Shown here: positions 55,022-64,000 of the stretch, in pieces | How the letters are laid out: the number at the start of each line of letters is the position of its first letter | Numbering within the stretch: position 1 is the stretch's first letter | DNA from: Klebsiella quasipneumoniae subsp. quasipneumoniae | GTDB lineage: Bacteria; Pseudomonadota; Gammaproteobacteria; Enterobacterales; Enterobacteriaceae | Assembly (NCBI RefSeq): GCF_020525925.1 | Contig: NZ_CP084876.1 | Span: 372,001-436,000, forward strand | DNA length: 64,000 nt | Direction: 5' to 3' | Translations under genes and position numbers: made by a program | Notes under the pieces: model-generated | What the model was told of the DNA's origin: nothing | Seen by the model: only the letters and a program-made list of their open reading frames with translations | Database searches by the model: none

Positions 55022-55240
55022 TTAGCCGTTAAACAGCGCGCGCGGCATAATATTGACCGTCTCATGCAGTTCCGACCACACGAGGACCGCCTCTCCGCGT
55101 TTCAGCTGCTGTTTTACATCGGCGACTTTATCGGCAAGTGAACGTTCATGTTCACCATAATCGGTGCCTTCGCGTAACACAAAGCTTTCAATCAGGTTAT
55201 CCAGCGTTTCGGGATCCAGATCCTGCCAGGGAATAATCAT
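55022..55240 (-). CDS. yheU: UPF0270 protein YheU
   Basis: A 72-residue conserved protein (start at 55240, [10 protein letters not shown]) equal in length to E. coli YheU. Conserved stretch: [17 protein letters not shown] and [12 protein letters not shown]. It overlaps yheT by 4 bases, so translation is coupled. No function is assigned. Confidence 0.93.
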   Translation of the reverse strand: MIIPWQDLDPETLDNLIESFVLREGTDYGEHERSLADKVADVKQQLKRGEAVLVWSELHETVNIMPRALFNG

Positions 55241-56259
55241 ACGGGAACCTCCAGCCAGCGGTTTAACCAGTCGGGAATGCGTCTTTCCAGCCACATCTCC
55301 GGTTTACGCAGGGTGCCGCCGACGAAGCCGACGTGGCCGCCTTGTTCAGTCAATTGATACTCAACGTTCGCCGGCAGTTGCTCCTGCGGGGGAATGGAGT
55401 GGTGGTCCATAAACGGGTCGTCTTTCGCATGGATGATGAGCGTCGGCTTAGTGATATCGCTGAGCCGCGGCATGGCGCTGCATTGCCGGTAATAATCCAG
55501 CGCATCGGCGAAACCATGGATTTTGGCGGTGATCATGTCGTCAAATTCCCGGATGCGGCGCATCCCTTTGAGCTGGCGTAAATCGACGGGCAGCGAGCCA
55601 GGATACGCTTTCAGCTTACGTGAGGCGTTGGCTTTTAACAGATTGAGCAGATAGCGCTGATAAACTCGCGAGAAGCCCTTATCCATATGATAGCTGCAGG
55701 CTTCCAGCATGAAAGGCGCGGAAACGATCACCGCCGCATCCAGCGGGCAGCGGTCGCCTTCTTCTGCCAGCAGGCAGCCCAGCATGTTGCCGCCCAGCGA
55801 ATAGCCGACGGCGGCGGTCGGCGCGGGGCCAAACTCGCGCTGCAGCCAGTGGAGAAACCAGGTGCCATCTTCCGTTTCGCCGGAGTGATAGATGCGGTGA
55901 TTGCGGTTAGGTTCGCCGCTGCAGCCGCGAAAGTGCATGACCACGCCCAGCCAGCCGCGCTGCATCGCCGCGTGGATCAGGCCATGGGCATACGGGCTGT
56001 GCAGACTCCCTTCCAGACCATGAAAGACGACGAGGCGCGGCTTGTGGCGCGCCTGGTGTGGGTCTTCGCTCCAGGCGAGATCGACAAAATCGCCGTCCGG
56101 CAGCTCAAGGCGCTGCCAGTGCGGGGTAAAGCGCAATTTACGGCGGATCAGCCGCGGCAGCATGGTTTGCAGATGACGATTGCCCACGCCGCGCATGGGA
56201 TGGAACTCACGCGAATCGTTTTCGGGGGGCGTCATGTCTGTGGGGATGATTTCAACCAT
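55237..56259 (-). CDS. yheT: Alpha/beta hydrolase YheT
   Basis: A 340-residue hydrolase of the YheT/AB-hydrolase-4 family, same length as in E. coli. The nucleophile Ser is in GYSLGGNM; the oxyanion region includes VFHGLEGS and [10 protein letters not shown]; the conserved Asp in HAKDDPFMD and His in [11 protein letters not shown] complete a probable triad. Natural substrate is not known to me. It lies 195 bases downstream of yheS on the same strand and is coupled to yheU. Confidence 0.93.
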   Translation of the reverse strand: MVEIIPTDMTPPENDSREFHPMRGVGNRHLQTMLPRLIRRKLRFTPHWQRLELPDGDFVDLAWSEDPHQARHKPRLVVFHGLEGSLHSPYAHGLIHAAMQRGWLGVVMHFRGCSGEPNRNHRIYHSGETEDGTWFLHWLQREFGPAPTAAVGYSLGGNMLGCLLAEEGDRCPLDAAVIVSAPFMLEACSYHMDKGFSRVYQRYLLNLLKANASRKLKAYPGSLPVDLRQLKGMRRIREFDDMITAKIHGFADALDYYRQCSAMPRLSDITKPTLIIHAKDDPFMDHHSIPPQEQLPANVEYQLTEQGGHVGFVGGTLRKPEMWLERRIPDWLNRWLEVPV

Positions 56260-56403
56260 AGCACCAGAATAATTAATAAACGTGATGATGACTATACCGC
56301 GCAGGGCGCGCGGGAGTTAGCCAATATGTGGTCTTGTGGCCAATGACGCCCGGTGACACCGAAAACAAACCATTGATGTCATTGATGGCCTGAGCATGGG
56401 AAT

Positions 56404-56441
56404 GGCAGAAACCCATTCTGCCCGCGCCGTCGCAGGCAGAA
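56404..56441 (-). repeat. Three-copy GGCAGAA inverted repeat between yheS and yheT
   Basis: GGCAGAA (56404-56410), TTCTGCC (56416-56422) and GGCAGAA (56435-56441) lie within 38 bases. The middle element can pair with either side, giving two alternative hairpins. No U-run follows. Confidence 0.6.
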
Positions 56442-56454
56442 TGATGAGGCGGCG

Positions 56455-58359
56455 TTAGCCTTCCTGAAGCATGCGCTCCAGCTGCTCTTGAGCCTCCAGC
56501 CAGGCCATTTCGCACTCTTCCAGCCCGGATTTCGCGCTGGCCTGCTGCTGCAGGCATTCAGTCAGTTCCGCTTTCCGCGAGGCGTCGTAGAGTTCGCTGT
56601 CGCCAAGTTTCTCTTCCGCACTGGCCAGCTGCGCGTTGAGCTTGTCCATCTCTTTCTCCAGACGGGCGATCTCTTTGCGCAGCGGTTGGGTCTGGCTGCG
56701 CAGCTCCGCTTCGCGACGCTTCTGGTCTTTGCGCGCTTGCGCGCTGTTGCCGCTCTCTTTTGGCGCGTCGCCGCTCTGGGACTCCTGTTTTTGCGAGTCG
56801 CTGAGCCACTGCTGATAATCGTCCAGATCGCCGTCGAACGGTTCGACTTTGCCATCGTGGACAAGGTACAGATCGTCGGTGGTGGAGCGGATCAGGTGGC
56901 GATCGTGCGATACGACCACCAGCGCCCCTTCAAAGTCGATCAGCGCTTCGGTTAAGGCCTGACGCATATCGAGGTCGAGATGGTTGGTCGGTTCGTCGAG
57001 CAGCAGCAGGTTAGGGCGCTGCCAGACGATCAGGGCCAGCACCAGACGCGCCTTTTCTCCACCGGAGAAGCGGCGGGTCTCTTCGCTGACCTTATCCCCC
57101 TGGAAACCAAAGCCGCCCAGATAATCGCGCAGCTTCTGCTCCAGCTCCTGCGGCGCCAGGCGCGCCAGGTGCTGCAGCGGCGACTCATCGGCGCGCAGGA
57201 ACTCCAGCTGATGCTGGGCGAAGTAGCCGAGCTTGATGCCTTTGGCGAGGCCGATCTCGCCGCTCACGGGCTGGAGTTCGCCAGCCAGCAGCTTAATCAG
57301 CGTCGATTTCCCTGCGCCGTTGCGGCCCAGCAGGCCGATACGCGACCCCGGCACCAGATTGAGCTTAATGGAGTCGAGGATAATACGCTCGCCATAGCCG
57401 GCGCTGACTTTCTCCATCTTCAGCAGCGGGTTTGGCAGACTCTCCGGCTGGCGGAAGCTGAAGTGGAACGGGTTATCCACGTGCGCCGGGGCGATGAGTT
57501 CCATCCGCTCCAGCATTTTAATACGGCTCTGCGCCTGCTTGGCTTTGGTGGCTTTGGCGCGGAAGCGATCGATATAGCTTTGCAGATGCGCGACACGCTG
57601 CTGCTGGCTTTCGTACATCGCCTGCTGCTGAGCGAGCCGGGTGGCGCGCTGCACTTCAAACGAGCTGTAGTTGCCGGTGTACTCAAACATCGTCTGCTGT
57701 TCGATATGGATAATTTTGTCGACGATAGGATCGAGGAAATCGCGATCGTGGGAGATCAGGATCAGCGTCCCCGTGTAGCCCTTCAGCCACTTCTCCAGCC
57801 AGATCACCGCATCAAGGTCGAGGTGGTTAGTCGGTTCATCGAGCAGCAGCAGATCGGAGCGGCAGATCAGCGCTTGCGCGAGGTTAAGACGCATACGCCA
57901 GCCGCCGGAAAAATCGCTGACCGGCCGCTCGAGCTGTTCATTGCTGAAACCCAGGCCGTGCAGCAGGCTGGCGGCGCGGGAGCGGATGGTCCAGGCGTCG
58001 ATGGCGTCCAGCTTGCCGTGGACGGTGGCGATGGCATGGCCGTCGTTGCGCTCGTTAGCCTGCTGGAGCGCGGCTTCCAGCTGGCGATATTCGCGATCGC
58101 CGTCAATGACATAATCGATTGCCGGCTGCGGCAGGGCCGGGGTTTCCTGATTCACCCAGGCCAGCTGCCAGTTGCCGGGAAAGGTCATACTGCCGCCGTC
58201 AGCGCTTATCTCGTTTTTCAAAAGCGATAGCAGCGTCGATTTCCCGCAGCCGTTTTTCCCCACCAGACCGACCTTCTGGCCAGGGTTGATGGTAGCGGTG
58301 GCGTTGTCCAGCAGGACGCGTACGCCGCGACGAATTTGTAACGAGGAGAAAACAATCAT
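56455..58359 (-). CDS. yheS: ABC-F ATPase YheS
   Basis: Soluble tandem ATPase of the ABC-F translation-factor family, with two ABC domains and no membrane segments; 634 residues (637 in E. coli). Walker A motifs are GLVGKNGCGKST (domain 1) and GLLGRNGAGKST (domain 2), signatures FSGGWRMRLN and FSGGEKARLV, Walker B followed by DEPTNHLDL in both halves. The inter-domain linker is charged, and the C-terminus is a coiled coil rich in Lys/Glu/Gln (about 530-625). It is likely to work on the ribosome; divergent from kefG. Confidence 0.95.
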   Translation of the reverse strand: MIVFSSLQIRRGVRVLLDNATATINPGQKVGLVGKNGCGKSTLLSLLKNEISADGGSMTFPGNWQLAWVNQETPALPQPAIDYVIDGDREYRQLEAALQQANERNDGHAIATVHGKLDAIDAWTIRSRAASLLHGLGFSNEQLERPVSDFSGGWRMRLNLAQALICRSDLLLLDEPTNHLDLDAVIWLEKWLKGYTGTLILISHDRDFLDPIVDKIIHIEQQTMFEYTGNYSSFEVQRATRLAQQQAMYESQQQRVAHLQSYIDRFRAKATKAKQAQSRIKMLERMELIAPAHVDNPFHFSFRQPESLPNPLLKMEKVSAGYGERIILDSIKLNLVPGSRIGLLGRNGAGKSTLIKLLAGELQPVSGEIGLAKGIKLGYFAQHQLEFLRADESPLQHLARLAPQELEQKLRDYLGGFGFQGDKVSEETRRFSGGEKARLVLALIVWQRPNLLLLDEPTNHLDLDMRQALTEALIDFEGALVVVSHDRHLIRSTTDDLYLVHDGKVEPFDGDLDDYQQWLSDSQKQESQSGDAPKESGNSAQARKDQKRREAELRSQTQPLRKEIARLEKEMDKLNAQLASAEEKLGDSELYDASRKAELTECLQQQASAKSGLEECEMAWLEAQEQLERMLQEG

Positions 58360-58532
58360 AAGGCGCCGTATGTTCAGACTATGTTAATTTGTCATTATGA
58401 TAATGTAGTGTGGAAGCGAATCGCTTCACCGGGCCGCCATGGTAGCCCAAAACGAAGACGATACACAAAGTCATTCTGGCTGTGTCAAAACGCCAGGGCT
58501 GTGCAGGCCGCCAGAAGACCTACGGGAGGGGA

Positions 58533-59096
58533 ATGATGTCTCAGACAGCGAAAGTGTTGCTGCTGTATGCCCACCCAGAATCTCAGGATTCCGTGGCCAA
58601 CCGGGTTTTATTACAACCGGCCTTACAGTTGCCAAACGTCACCGTGCACGATCTCTACGCGCACTATCCGGATTTTTTTATCGATATTGCTCACGAACAG
58701 GACCTGCTGCGCCAGCATGAGGTGATCGTTTTCCAGCATCCTTTATATACCTGGAGCTGTCCGGCGCTGCTCAAGGAGTGGCTGGATCGTGTCTTAAGCC
58801 GCGGCTTCGCCAGCGGCGCCGGAGGGAACGAACTGGCGGGAAAGTACTGGCGCAGCGTGATCACCACCGGCGAGCCTGAGAGCGCCTACCGTCGCGATGC
58901 GAATCGCTATCCGATGAACGATATTTTACGTCCTTTTGAACTGACCGCCGGCATGTGCCGTATGCACTGGATGAGCCCCATTATCGTCTACTGGGCCCGG
59001 CGGCAACAGCCAGAGGAGCTGCGCAGCCGCGCCCTGGCCTATCGGGACTGGCTGGCCAACCCCCTTGCCGCCGGAGGTGTCCATGGCGGGATTTGA
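58533..59096 (+). CDS. kefG: KefB ancillary protein KefG
   Basis: Flavodoxin-fold quinone-reductase-like subunit that activates the KefB K+ efflux system; 187 residues (184 in E. coli). I chose the ATG at 58533 (MMSQTAK), which has a GGGAGGGGA ribosome-binding site just upstream. Conserved stretches are [35 protein letters not shown] and [12 protein letters not shown]. It overlaps kefB by 14 bases. Confidence 0.95.
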   Translation: MMSQTAKVLLLYAHPESQDSVANRVLLQPALQLPNVTVHDLYAHYPDFFIDIAHEQDLLRQHEVIVFQHPLYTWSCPALLKEWLDRVLSRGFASGAGGNELAGKYWRSVITTGEPESAYRRDANRYPMNDILRPFELTAGMCRMHWMSPIIVYWARRQQPEELRSRALAYRDWLANPLAAGGVHGGI

Positions 59097-60888
59097 TTTG
59101 CTGCTGGCGGGGGTGCTGTTTTTGTTCGCGGCCGTTATCGCCGTCCCTCTGGCTTCAAGACTGGGGATTGGCGCGGTGCTGGGCTATCTGCTGGCCGGGA
59201 TCGCCATAGGTCCGTGGGGGCTCGGGTTTATCAGCGATGTGGATGAAATTCTCCATTTCTCTGAACTCGGCGTGGTGTTTCTGATGTTTATCATTGGCCT
59301 GGAGCTCAATCCCGCCAAGCTATGGCGGCTGCGAAGCTCCATCTTCGGCGTTGGCGCGGCGCAGGTGATGCTCAGCGCGGCGATCCTCGGCGGTCTGTTG
59401 ATGACGACAGGATTTTCATGGCAGGCAGCGGTGGTCGGCGGGATCGGCCTGGCGATGTCCTCTACCGCGATGGCACTGCAGCTGATGCGCGAGAAGGGAA
59501 TGAGCCGCAGCGAATCAGGGCAGTTAGGCTTTTCGGTCCTGCTGTTTCAGGATCTGGCGGTGATCCCGGCGCTGGCGCTGGTGCCTCTGCTGGCGGGTTC
59601 CGCGGATGAGCATGTGAACTGGCTAACGGTCGGCATGAAGGTCCTGGCGTTTGCCGGGATGCTGATTGGCGGACGCTATTTACTGCGGCCGGTGTTCCGC
59701 TTTATCGCCAGCTCCGGGGTCAGGGAAGTGTTCACTGCCGCCACGCTGCTGCTGGTCCTTGGATCCGCCCTGTTTATGGAGGCGCTGGGGCTGTCGATGG
59801 CGCTGGGTACCTTTATCGCCGGCGTGCTGCTGGCGGAAAGTGAGTATCGCCATGAACTGGAGATCGCCATCGATCCGTTCAAGGGGCTGCTGCTTGGGTT
59901 GTTCTTTATCTCGGTCGGTATGGCGCTGAACCTTGGCGTGCTGTACACCCATCTGCTGTGGGTGGCAGTGAGCGTGGCGGTGCTGGTGGCGGTAAAAATG
60001 CTGGTGCTCTATCTGCTGGCCCGTCTCTATGGCCTGCGGAGTTCCGAGCGTATGCAGTTTGCGGGCGTATTAAGCCAGGGCGGCGAGTTCGCGTTTGTTC
60101 TCTTTTCGCTGCCCGCTTCTCAGCGGTTGTTCCAGCACGACCAGATGGCGCTGCTGCTGGTGGCCGTCACCTTGTCGATGATGACCACGCCGCTGCTGAT
60201 GAAAGGGATCGATAAGATACTGTCGCGACGCCTGAATCCAGCAGAGGATACCGATGAGGCGCCGTGGGTAGAGGACGATAAACCGCAGGTGATTATTGTT
60301 GGCTTTGGCCGTTTCGGCCAGGTCATCGGTCGCCTGCTGATGGCCAATAAGATGCGTATTACGGTGCTGGAGCGAGACATCAGCGCGGTGAATCTGATGC
60401 GCAACTATGGCTATAAAGTCTATTTTGGCGACGCCACCCAGCTGGAACTGCTGCGCTCGGCGGGGGCGGAGGAGGCGCAGTCGATCGTCATTACCTGTAA
60501 TGAGCCGGAAGACACCATGCGGCTGGTGGAGATGTGTCAACAACACTTTCCACATCTGCACATCCTGGCGCGCGCTCGCGGGCGCGTCGAGGCGCATGAG
60601 CTTCTGCAGGCCGGCGTGACGCAGTTTTCCCGTGAGACTTTCTCCAGCGCGCTGGAGCTGGGGCGTAAAGCGCTCATCACCCTCGGGATGCATCCTCACC
60701 AGGCCCAGCGCGCGCAGCTGCACTTCCGACGCCTCGATATGCGAATGCTGCGTGAGTTAATGCCGGTGCATACTGATACGGTACAGATATCACGCGTGCG
60801 GGAAGCCCGGCGCGAACTGGAAGAGATTTTTCAGCGCGAAATGCAGAAAGAGAGCCGGCAGCTGGACGGCTGGGACGAGTTTGAATAA
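59083..60888 (+). CDS. kefB: Glutathione-gated potassium efflux antiporter KefB
   Basis: CPA2-family K+/H+ antiporter that protects against electrophiles by acidifying the cytoplasm; 601 residues as in E. coli. The N-terminal half is a 12- to 13-helix membrane domain (residues about 5-375), the C-terminal half is a soluble RCK/KTN domain starting [16 protein letters not shown] with Rossmann glycines. A tail of charged helices ends QLDGWDEFE. It is within kefG-kefB-yheV. Start at 59083 ([10 protein letters not shown]) matches E. coli. Confidence 0.97.
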   Translation: MAGFDLLLAGVLFLFAAVIAVPLASRLGIGAVLGYLLAGIAIGPWGLGFISDVDEILHFSELGVVFLMFIIGLELNPAKLWRLRSSIFGVGAAQVMLSAAILGGLLMTTGFSWQAAVVGGIGLAMSSTAMALQLMREKGMSRSESGQLGFSVLLFQDLAVIPALALVPLLAGSADEHVNWLTVGMKVLAFAGMLIGGRYLLRPVFRFIASSGVREVFTAATLLLVLGSALFMEALGLSMALGTFIAGVLLAESEYRHELEIAIDPFKGLLLGLFFISVGMALNLGVLYTHLLWVAVSVAVLVAVKMLVLYLLARLYGLRSSERMQFAGVLSQGGEFAFVLFSLPASQRLFQHDQMALLLVAVTLSMMTTPLLMKGIDKILSRRLNPAEDTDEAPWVEDDKPQVIIVGFGRFGQVIGRLLMANKMRITVLERDISAVNLMRNYGYKVYFGDATQLELLRSAGAEEAQSIVITCNEPEDTMRLVEMCQQHFPHLHILARARGRVEAHELLQAGVTQFSRETFSSALELGRKALITLGMHPHQAQRAQLHFRRLDMRMLRELMPVHTDTVQISRVREARRELEEIFQREMQKESRQLDGWDEFE

Positions 60889-60899
60889 AGGTAAATCAT

Positions 60900-61100
60900 A
60901 TGGCAGTACGTAAACGTTTTATTGCCGGGGCGAAATGTCCGGCGTGCCAGGCGCAGGATTCACTGGCGATGTGGCGTGAAAATAATGTCGATGTTGTTGA
61001 ATGCGTTAAGTGCGGTCATCAGATGCGTGAGGCGGATAAAGAGGCCCGTGAGCATGTACGCAAAGAGGAGCAGGTGATTGGCATTTTTCATCCCGACTAG
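60900..61100 (+). CDS. yheV: YheV family zinc-ribbon protein
   Basis: A 66-residue protein, start MAVRKRFIAGAKCPAC. Two CxxC pairs (CPAC near residue 13, CVKC near 35) form a probable zinc ribbon; the rest is charged. Last gene of kefG-kefB-yheV, 11 bases after kefB. Function is not established. Confidence 0.92.
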   Translation: MAVRKRFIAGAKCPACQAQDSLAMWRENNVDVVECVKCGHQMREADKEAREHVRKEEQVIGIFHPD

Positions 61101-61193
61101 CGTTATCCGTCGGCTTTTTTTAAGCTAAAGGGTACACGGCAGCAGAATTCCGCTACAATCTGCGCCACTATTCTTCCCATCTCAGGAGATATC

Positions 61194-61787
61194 ATGAAAG
61201 TAGCAAAAGACCTGGTGGTCAGCCTGGCCTATCAGGTACGTACAGAAGACGGTGTGTTGGTTGATGAGTCTCCGGTAAGCGCGCCGCTGGATTACCTGCA
61301 CGGTCACGGCTCCCTGATTTCCGGCCTGGAAAACGCGCTGGATGGCCACGAAGTGGGCGACAAATTTGACGTAGCCGTTGGCGCTAACGACGCTTACGGT
61401 CAGTATGACGAAAACCTGGTGCAGCGTGTACCGAAAGACGTCTTCATGGGCGTTGATGAACTGCAGGTTGGCATGCGCTTCCTGGCGGAAACCGATCAGG
61501 GTCCGGTACCAGTAGAGATTACTGAAGTTGAAGACGACCACGTTGTGGTTGATGGCAACCACATGCTGGCAGGCCAGAACCTGAAGTTCAATGTGGAAGT
61601 TGTCGCCATCCGCGAAGCGACCGCTGAAGAGCTGGAGCACGGTCACGTGCACGGCGCGCATGGTCATGATCACGACCACGATCATGGTCACGATGGCTGC
61701 TGCGGCGGTCACGGTCACGACCACGATCATGGCCACGACCATGGTAAAGGCGGTTGCGGCGGCCACGGTGGCTGCGGTTGCCACTAA
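61194..61787 (+). CDS. slyD: FKBP-type peptidyl-prolyl isomerase SlyD
   Basis: Cytoplasmic FKBP-family PPIase and chaperone; also a nickel-binding partner of hydrogenase maturation. Of 197 residues, the FKBP core (about 1-70 and 130-150) carries an insert-in-flap chaperone domain (about 70-130). The tail from about residue 147 is very rich in His, Asp, Gly and Cys (repeats such as HDHDHDHGHDGCCGGHGHD), the metal-binding segment. Start at 61194 has a CAGGAG ribosome-binding site 7 bases upstream. Terminator follows. Confidence 0.98.
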   Translation: MKVAKDLVVSLAYQVRTEDGVLVDESPVSAPLDYLHGHGSLISGLENALDGHEVGDKFDVAVGANDAYGQYDENLVQRVPKDVFMGVDELQVGMRFLAETDQGPVPVEITEVEDDHVVVDGNHMLAGQNLKFNVEVVAIREATAEELEHGHVHGAHGHDHDHDHGHDGCCGGHGHDHDHGHDHGKGGCGGHGGCGCH

Positions 61788-61812
61788 TCTTCGCGCTTCG
61801 GCACGAAGACAA

Positions 61813-61840
61813 CAAAAAAGCGGGGAGACCCGCTTTTTTT
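61813..61840. terminator. Bidirectional terminator between slyD and slyX
   Basis: AAAAAAGCGGG and CCCGCTTTTTTT pair around a short loop with A- and T-runs on both sides, between convergent slyD and slyX. Confidence 0.92.
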
Positions 61841-61845
61841 ACGCC

Positions 61846-62064
61846 TCAATAATGCGGCGGCGGCGTCTCTTCGGCCTGGGAGGCGATATGGGAGGGTTGG
61901 GTCGCCTTCAGCTTCTCGATCATCAGACGCATATGCTCGCGCATCTTTGCCATCTCAATCTCGTGGGCGGTTACGGTTTTATTGAGGTCTTCGATGGTGA
62001 TTTCCTGAAACGCCAGCCGGCTTTCCAGCTCCGCAAGGCGCGTTTCTAATGTGCTATCGTGCAT
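61846..62064 (-). CDS. slyX: SlyX protein
   Basis: A 72-residue coiled-coil protein, start [14 protein letters not shown]. It has heptad-like leucine spacing over about residues 5-55 and an unstructured proline-rich end (ETPPPHY). Function is unknown; named for its position next to slyD. It is convergent with slyD and divergent from fkpA. Confidence 0.95.
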   Translation of the reverse strand: MHDSTLETRLAELESRLAFQEITIEDLNKTVTAHEIEMAKMREHMRLMIEKLKATQPSHIASQAEETPPPHY

Positions 62065-62142
62065 GGGTAACCTCTTTAGTCTGATCCTGCGGGCGGATTC
62101 TACTTAAGTTTCCCCCGGCGCGCAGCATCGCTGCGTCCTACA

Positions 62143-62172
62143 GGAAACTTATTCATACAAAAATAGTCCTAA
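62143..62172 (+). promoter_or_regulatory. Candidate sigma-E promoter of fkpA
   Basis: GGAAACTT (62143-62150) and TCCTAA (62167-62172) are separated by 16 bases, which fits the sigma-E pattern (GGAACTT-N15/16-TCxxA). It lies about 115 bases ahead of fkpA, known to be sigma-E dependent in E. coli. The -10 match is moderate. Confidence 0.6.
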
Positions 62173-62286
62173 AAGAGGCGATATTCAGGAACGTCCGTAT
62201 GTAGATTTTAACGGCGACGTTCTATAGTACGTTTTTTGCTTTTTACGATAACCCTGGGGTGAGAGGCCCCGGCCCTGGAGAAATGG

Positions 62287-63117
62287 ATGAAATCACTGTT
62301 TAAAGTAACGCTGCTGGCGACCACAATGGCCGTCGCCCTGAATGCACCGCTGACCTTTGCTGCAGATACCGCGGCGAAAGCAGCCCCGGCGGCTGAGAGT
62401 AAATCGGCATTTAAAAATGACGATCAGAAATCGGCCTATGCGCTGGGCGCGTCCCTGGGGCGTTACATGGAAAACTCCCTGAAAGAACAAGAAAAACTCG
62501 GCATTAAGCTGGATAAAGCCCAGCTGATCGCCGGCGTACAGGACGCGTTTGCCGATAAGAGCAAACTGTCCGACCAGGAGATCGAACAGACTCTGCAGGC
62601 CTTTGAAACGCGCGTGAAGACCGCGGCTCAGCAGAAAATGGAAAAAGACGCCACTGAGAACGAAACCAAAGGTAAAGCTTTCCGTGACAGCTTTGCCAAA
62701 GAGAAGGGCGTGAAAACGTCGAAAACTGGCCTGCTGTATAAAGTCGAGAAAGAAGGCACTGGCGATGCGCCGAAAGACAGCGACACCGTGGTGGTTAACT
62801 ACAAAGGTACGCTGATCGACGGCAAAGAGTTTGATAACTCTTATACCCGCGGCGAGCCGCTCTCTTTCCGTCTCGACGGGGTGATCCCGGGCTGGACTGA
62901 AGGCCTGAAGAACATCAAGAAAGGCGGCAAAATCAAGCTGGTCATTCCGCCAGATCTGGCCTACGGCAAAACCGGCGTCCCGGGCATCCCGGCCAACTCT
63001 ACGCTGGTCTTTGATGTAGAGCTGCTGGATATCAAACCGGCGCCGAAGGCAGATGCTCAGCCGGAAGCCGCTGGCGATGCGAAAGCCGCGGACGCGAAAG
63101 CTGACGCTAAGAAGTAA
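62287..63117 (+). CDS. fkpA: Periplasmic FKBP-type isomerase/chaperone FkpA
   Basis: Periplasmic PPIase and chaperone; 276 residues (270 in E. coli). A signal peptide ends LTFA, cleaved near residue 25. The N-terminal dimerisation/chaperone domain (about 35-140) is helical, and the FKBP domain (about 150-255) shows VVVNYKGTLIDGKEFDNSY and VIPGWTEGLKNIKKGG and IPPDLAYG. The Ala/Lys/Asp-rich tail (about 257-276) is longer than in E. coli. Followed by a terminator. Confidence 0.98.
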   Translation: MKSLFKVTLLATTMAVALNAPLTFAADTAAKAAPAAESKSAFKNDDQKSAYALGASLGRYMENSLKEQEKLGIKLDKAQLIAGVQDAFADKSKLSDQEIEQTLQAFETRVKTAAQQKMEKDATENETKGKAFRDSFAKEKGVKTSKTGLLYKVEKEGTGDAPKDSDTVVVNYKGTLIDGKEFDNSYTRGEPLSFRLDGVIPGWTEGLKNIKKGGKIKLVIPPDLAYGKTGVPGIPANSTLVFDVELLDIKPAPKADAQPEAAGDAKAADAKADAKK

Positions 63118-63126
63118 TCGGGTTCA

Positions 63127-63160
63127 GGCCGCCGTCTCGTCAGAGGCGGCGGCTTTTTTA
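63127..63160 (+). terminator. Terminator of fkpA
   Basis: GCCGCCG and CGGCGGC pair around TCTCGTCAGAG-like sequence (itself able to pair), followed by TTTTTT. It begins about 10 bases after the fkpA stop. Confidence 0.88.
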
Positions 63161-63235
63161 TTGAGCGCAGATATAATTAAAACTGGAAAGATCCTCAGGC
63201 GCTGTATTACTTTAGATAGCTTAATAATGATGATG

Positions 63236-63284
63236 AGCCTGCCCTGACAATAACGACAGGCTCCTGAAAAGGAGTGCTTTTTTT
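63236..63284 (+). promoter_or_regulatory. yheO leader with two mutually exclusive hairpins
   Basis: AGCCTG (63236-63241) can pair with CAGGCT (63257-63262). CTCCT (63261-63265) can pair with AGGAG (63270-63274) around a GAAA tetraloop. The two stems share bases 63261-63262, so they exclude each other. AGGAG is the likely ribosome-binding site of yheO, and a run of seven Ts (63278-63284) follows, so the second stem also resembles a small terminator. A regulatory role is inferred only. Confidence 0.5.
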
Positions 63285-63285
63285 C

Positions 63286-64000
63286 ATGTCCAGGTCGCTT
63301 TTAACCAACGAAACCAGCGAGCTTGACCTGCTGGATCAACGTCCCTTTGACCAGACCGATTTCGATATTCTTAAATCTTATGAAGCGGTGGTGGACGGGT
63401 TGGCGATGCTCATCGGTTCGCACTGTGAAATCGTGCTGCATTCTTTGCAGGATCTGAAATGCTCTGCCATCCGTATCGCCAATGGTGAACATACCGGCCG
63501 CCAAATCGGTTCACCGATTACCGATCTTGCGCTGCGCATGCTGCACGATATGACGGGCGCCGATAGCAGCGTTTCCAAATGCTACTTTACCCGCGCCAAA
63601 AGCGGCGTCCTGATGAAGTCGGTGACGATTGCCATCCGCAACCGCGATCACCGGGTGATTGGTCTGCTGTGCATCAATATGAATCTGGATGTGCCGTTTT
63701 CCCAGATCATGAGCACCTTTATTCCGCCAGAAACGCCCGAGGTTAACTCGCCGGTGAACTTTGCTTCCTCGGTTGACGATCTGGTCGCCCAGACTCTGGA
63801 ATTCACCATCGAAGAGGTGAATGCCGATCGCAGCGTGTCCAACAATGCTAAAAACCGTCAAATCGTGCTGAATCTCTACGAGAAAGGGATCTTCGATATT
63901 AAAGACGCCATTAACCAGGTGGCCGATCGTCTGAACATCTCCAAGCACACCGTCTACCTCTATATTCGCCAGTTCAAAAGCGGCGATTTCCAGGGGCTGG
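63286..64000 (+). CDS. yheO: YheO, PAS/HTH putative regulator (last residues cut by window edge)
   Basis: Putative DNA-binding protein of the YheO family. The frame from the ATG at 63286 (MSRSLLTNET) runs to the edge after 238 complete codons; E. coli YheO is 240 residues, so only two or three codons including the stop are missing. The N-terminal PAS-like YheO domain covers about 25-140 (CEIVLHSL, GLLCINMN), and the C-terminal helix-turn-helix is near 205-235 (VADRLNISKHTVYLYIRQFKSG). In E. coli the next genes are tusDCB. Its regulatory target is unknown. Confidence 0.94.
   Translation, partial: MSRSLLTNETSELDLLDQRPFDQTDFDILKSYEAVVDGLAMLIGSHCEIVLHSLQDLKCSAIRIANGEHTGRQIGSPITDLALRMLHDMTGADSSVSKCYFTRAKSGVLMKSVTIAIRNRDHRVIGLLCINMNLDVPFSQIMSTFIPPETPEVNSPVNFASSVDDLVAQTLEFTIEEVNADRSVSNNAKNRQIVLNLYEKGIFDIKDAINQVADRLNISKHTVYLYIRQFKSGDFQGL

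Overview
The window is a stretch of enterobacterial core chromosome, most likely from the Klebsiella pneumoniae/variicola complex. This rests on gene order, protein lengths and motifs that match the E. coli K-12 75-76 min region almost gene for gene (malT to yheO), a high G+C with strong G/C third-position bias, and differences I associate with Klebsiella: codA beside nirB, a DUF1471 gene beside bioH, and no frl/yhf cluster between trpS and cysG. The species call is inference from remembered sequences, not from a search. I see no phage, insertion sequence, CRISPR array, tRNA or rRNA gene.

Layout. 1-8.6 kb: maltodextrin use (malT truncated by the window edge and divergent from malPQ) and the gluconate permease gntT with two GntR operators. 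8.9-11.8 kb: Fe-S carrier nfuA with gntX, the biotin esterase bioH, and a small secreted DUF1471 protein behind a striking inverted-repeat leader. 11.5-14.5 kb: feoABC ferrous iron uptake with a Fur box. 14.7-20 kb: yhgF, greB and ompR-envZ. 20-29.7 kb: pckA, the heat-shock redox operon yrfG-hslR-hslO, igaA, nudE, and the peptidoglycan synthase mrcA. 29.8-33.1 kb: hofMNOPQ, a type IV pilus/DNA-uptake-like operon. 33.4-39.8 kb: the aroK-aroB-damX-dam-rpe-gph-trpS superoperon. 39.8-44.3 kb: cysG and nirBD (nitrite reduction and its siroheme cofactor), without nirC. 44.5-47.8 kb: codA, tsgA, ppiA. 47.9-50.6 kb: yhfG-fic-pabA and argD. 50.6-54.1 kb: yhfK, crp, yhfA. 54.1-58.4 kb: prkB, yheU, yheT and the ABC-F protein yheS. 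58.5-64 kb: kefGB-yheV, slyD, slyX, fkpA, and yheO cut by the window edge two or three codons before its expected stop.

Many genes are linked functionally. CRP is encoded here, and CRP-like sites lie upstream of malT, pckA, ppiA and crp itself. CysG makes the siroheme that NirB needs, and the nirB promoter has textbook FNR and NarL/NarP sites. OmpR/EnvZ, IgaA and FkpA belong to envelope sensing, and a sigma-E-like promoter lies ahead of fkpA. Three PPIases (PpiA, SlyD, FkpA) and two Hsp15/Hsp33 proteins make a folding-rich segment.

No wholly new system is evident. The places most worth a second look are: the Fic protein with a degenerate catalytic motif paired with an intact antitoxin motif; the nested inverted-repeat leader ahead of the DUF1471 gene; two mutually exclusive hairpins, one holding the Shine-Dalgarno sequence, directly before yheO; the loss of nirC from the nir-cysG cluster; and codA sitting alone beside nirB.
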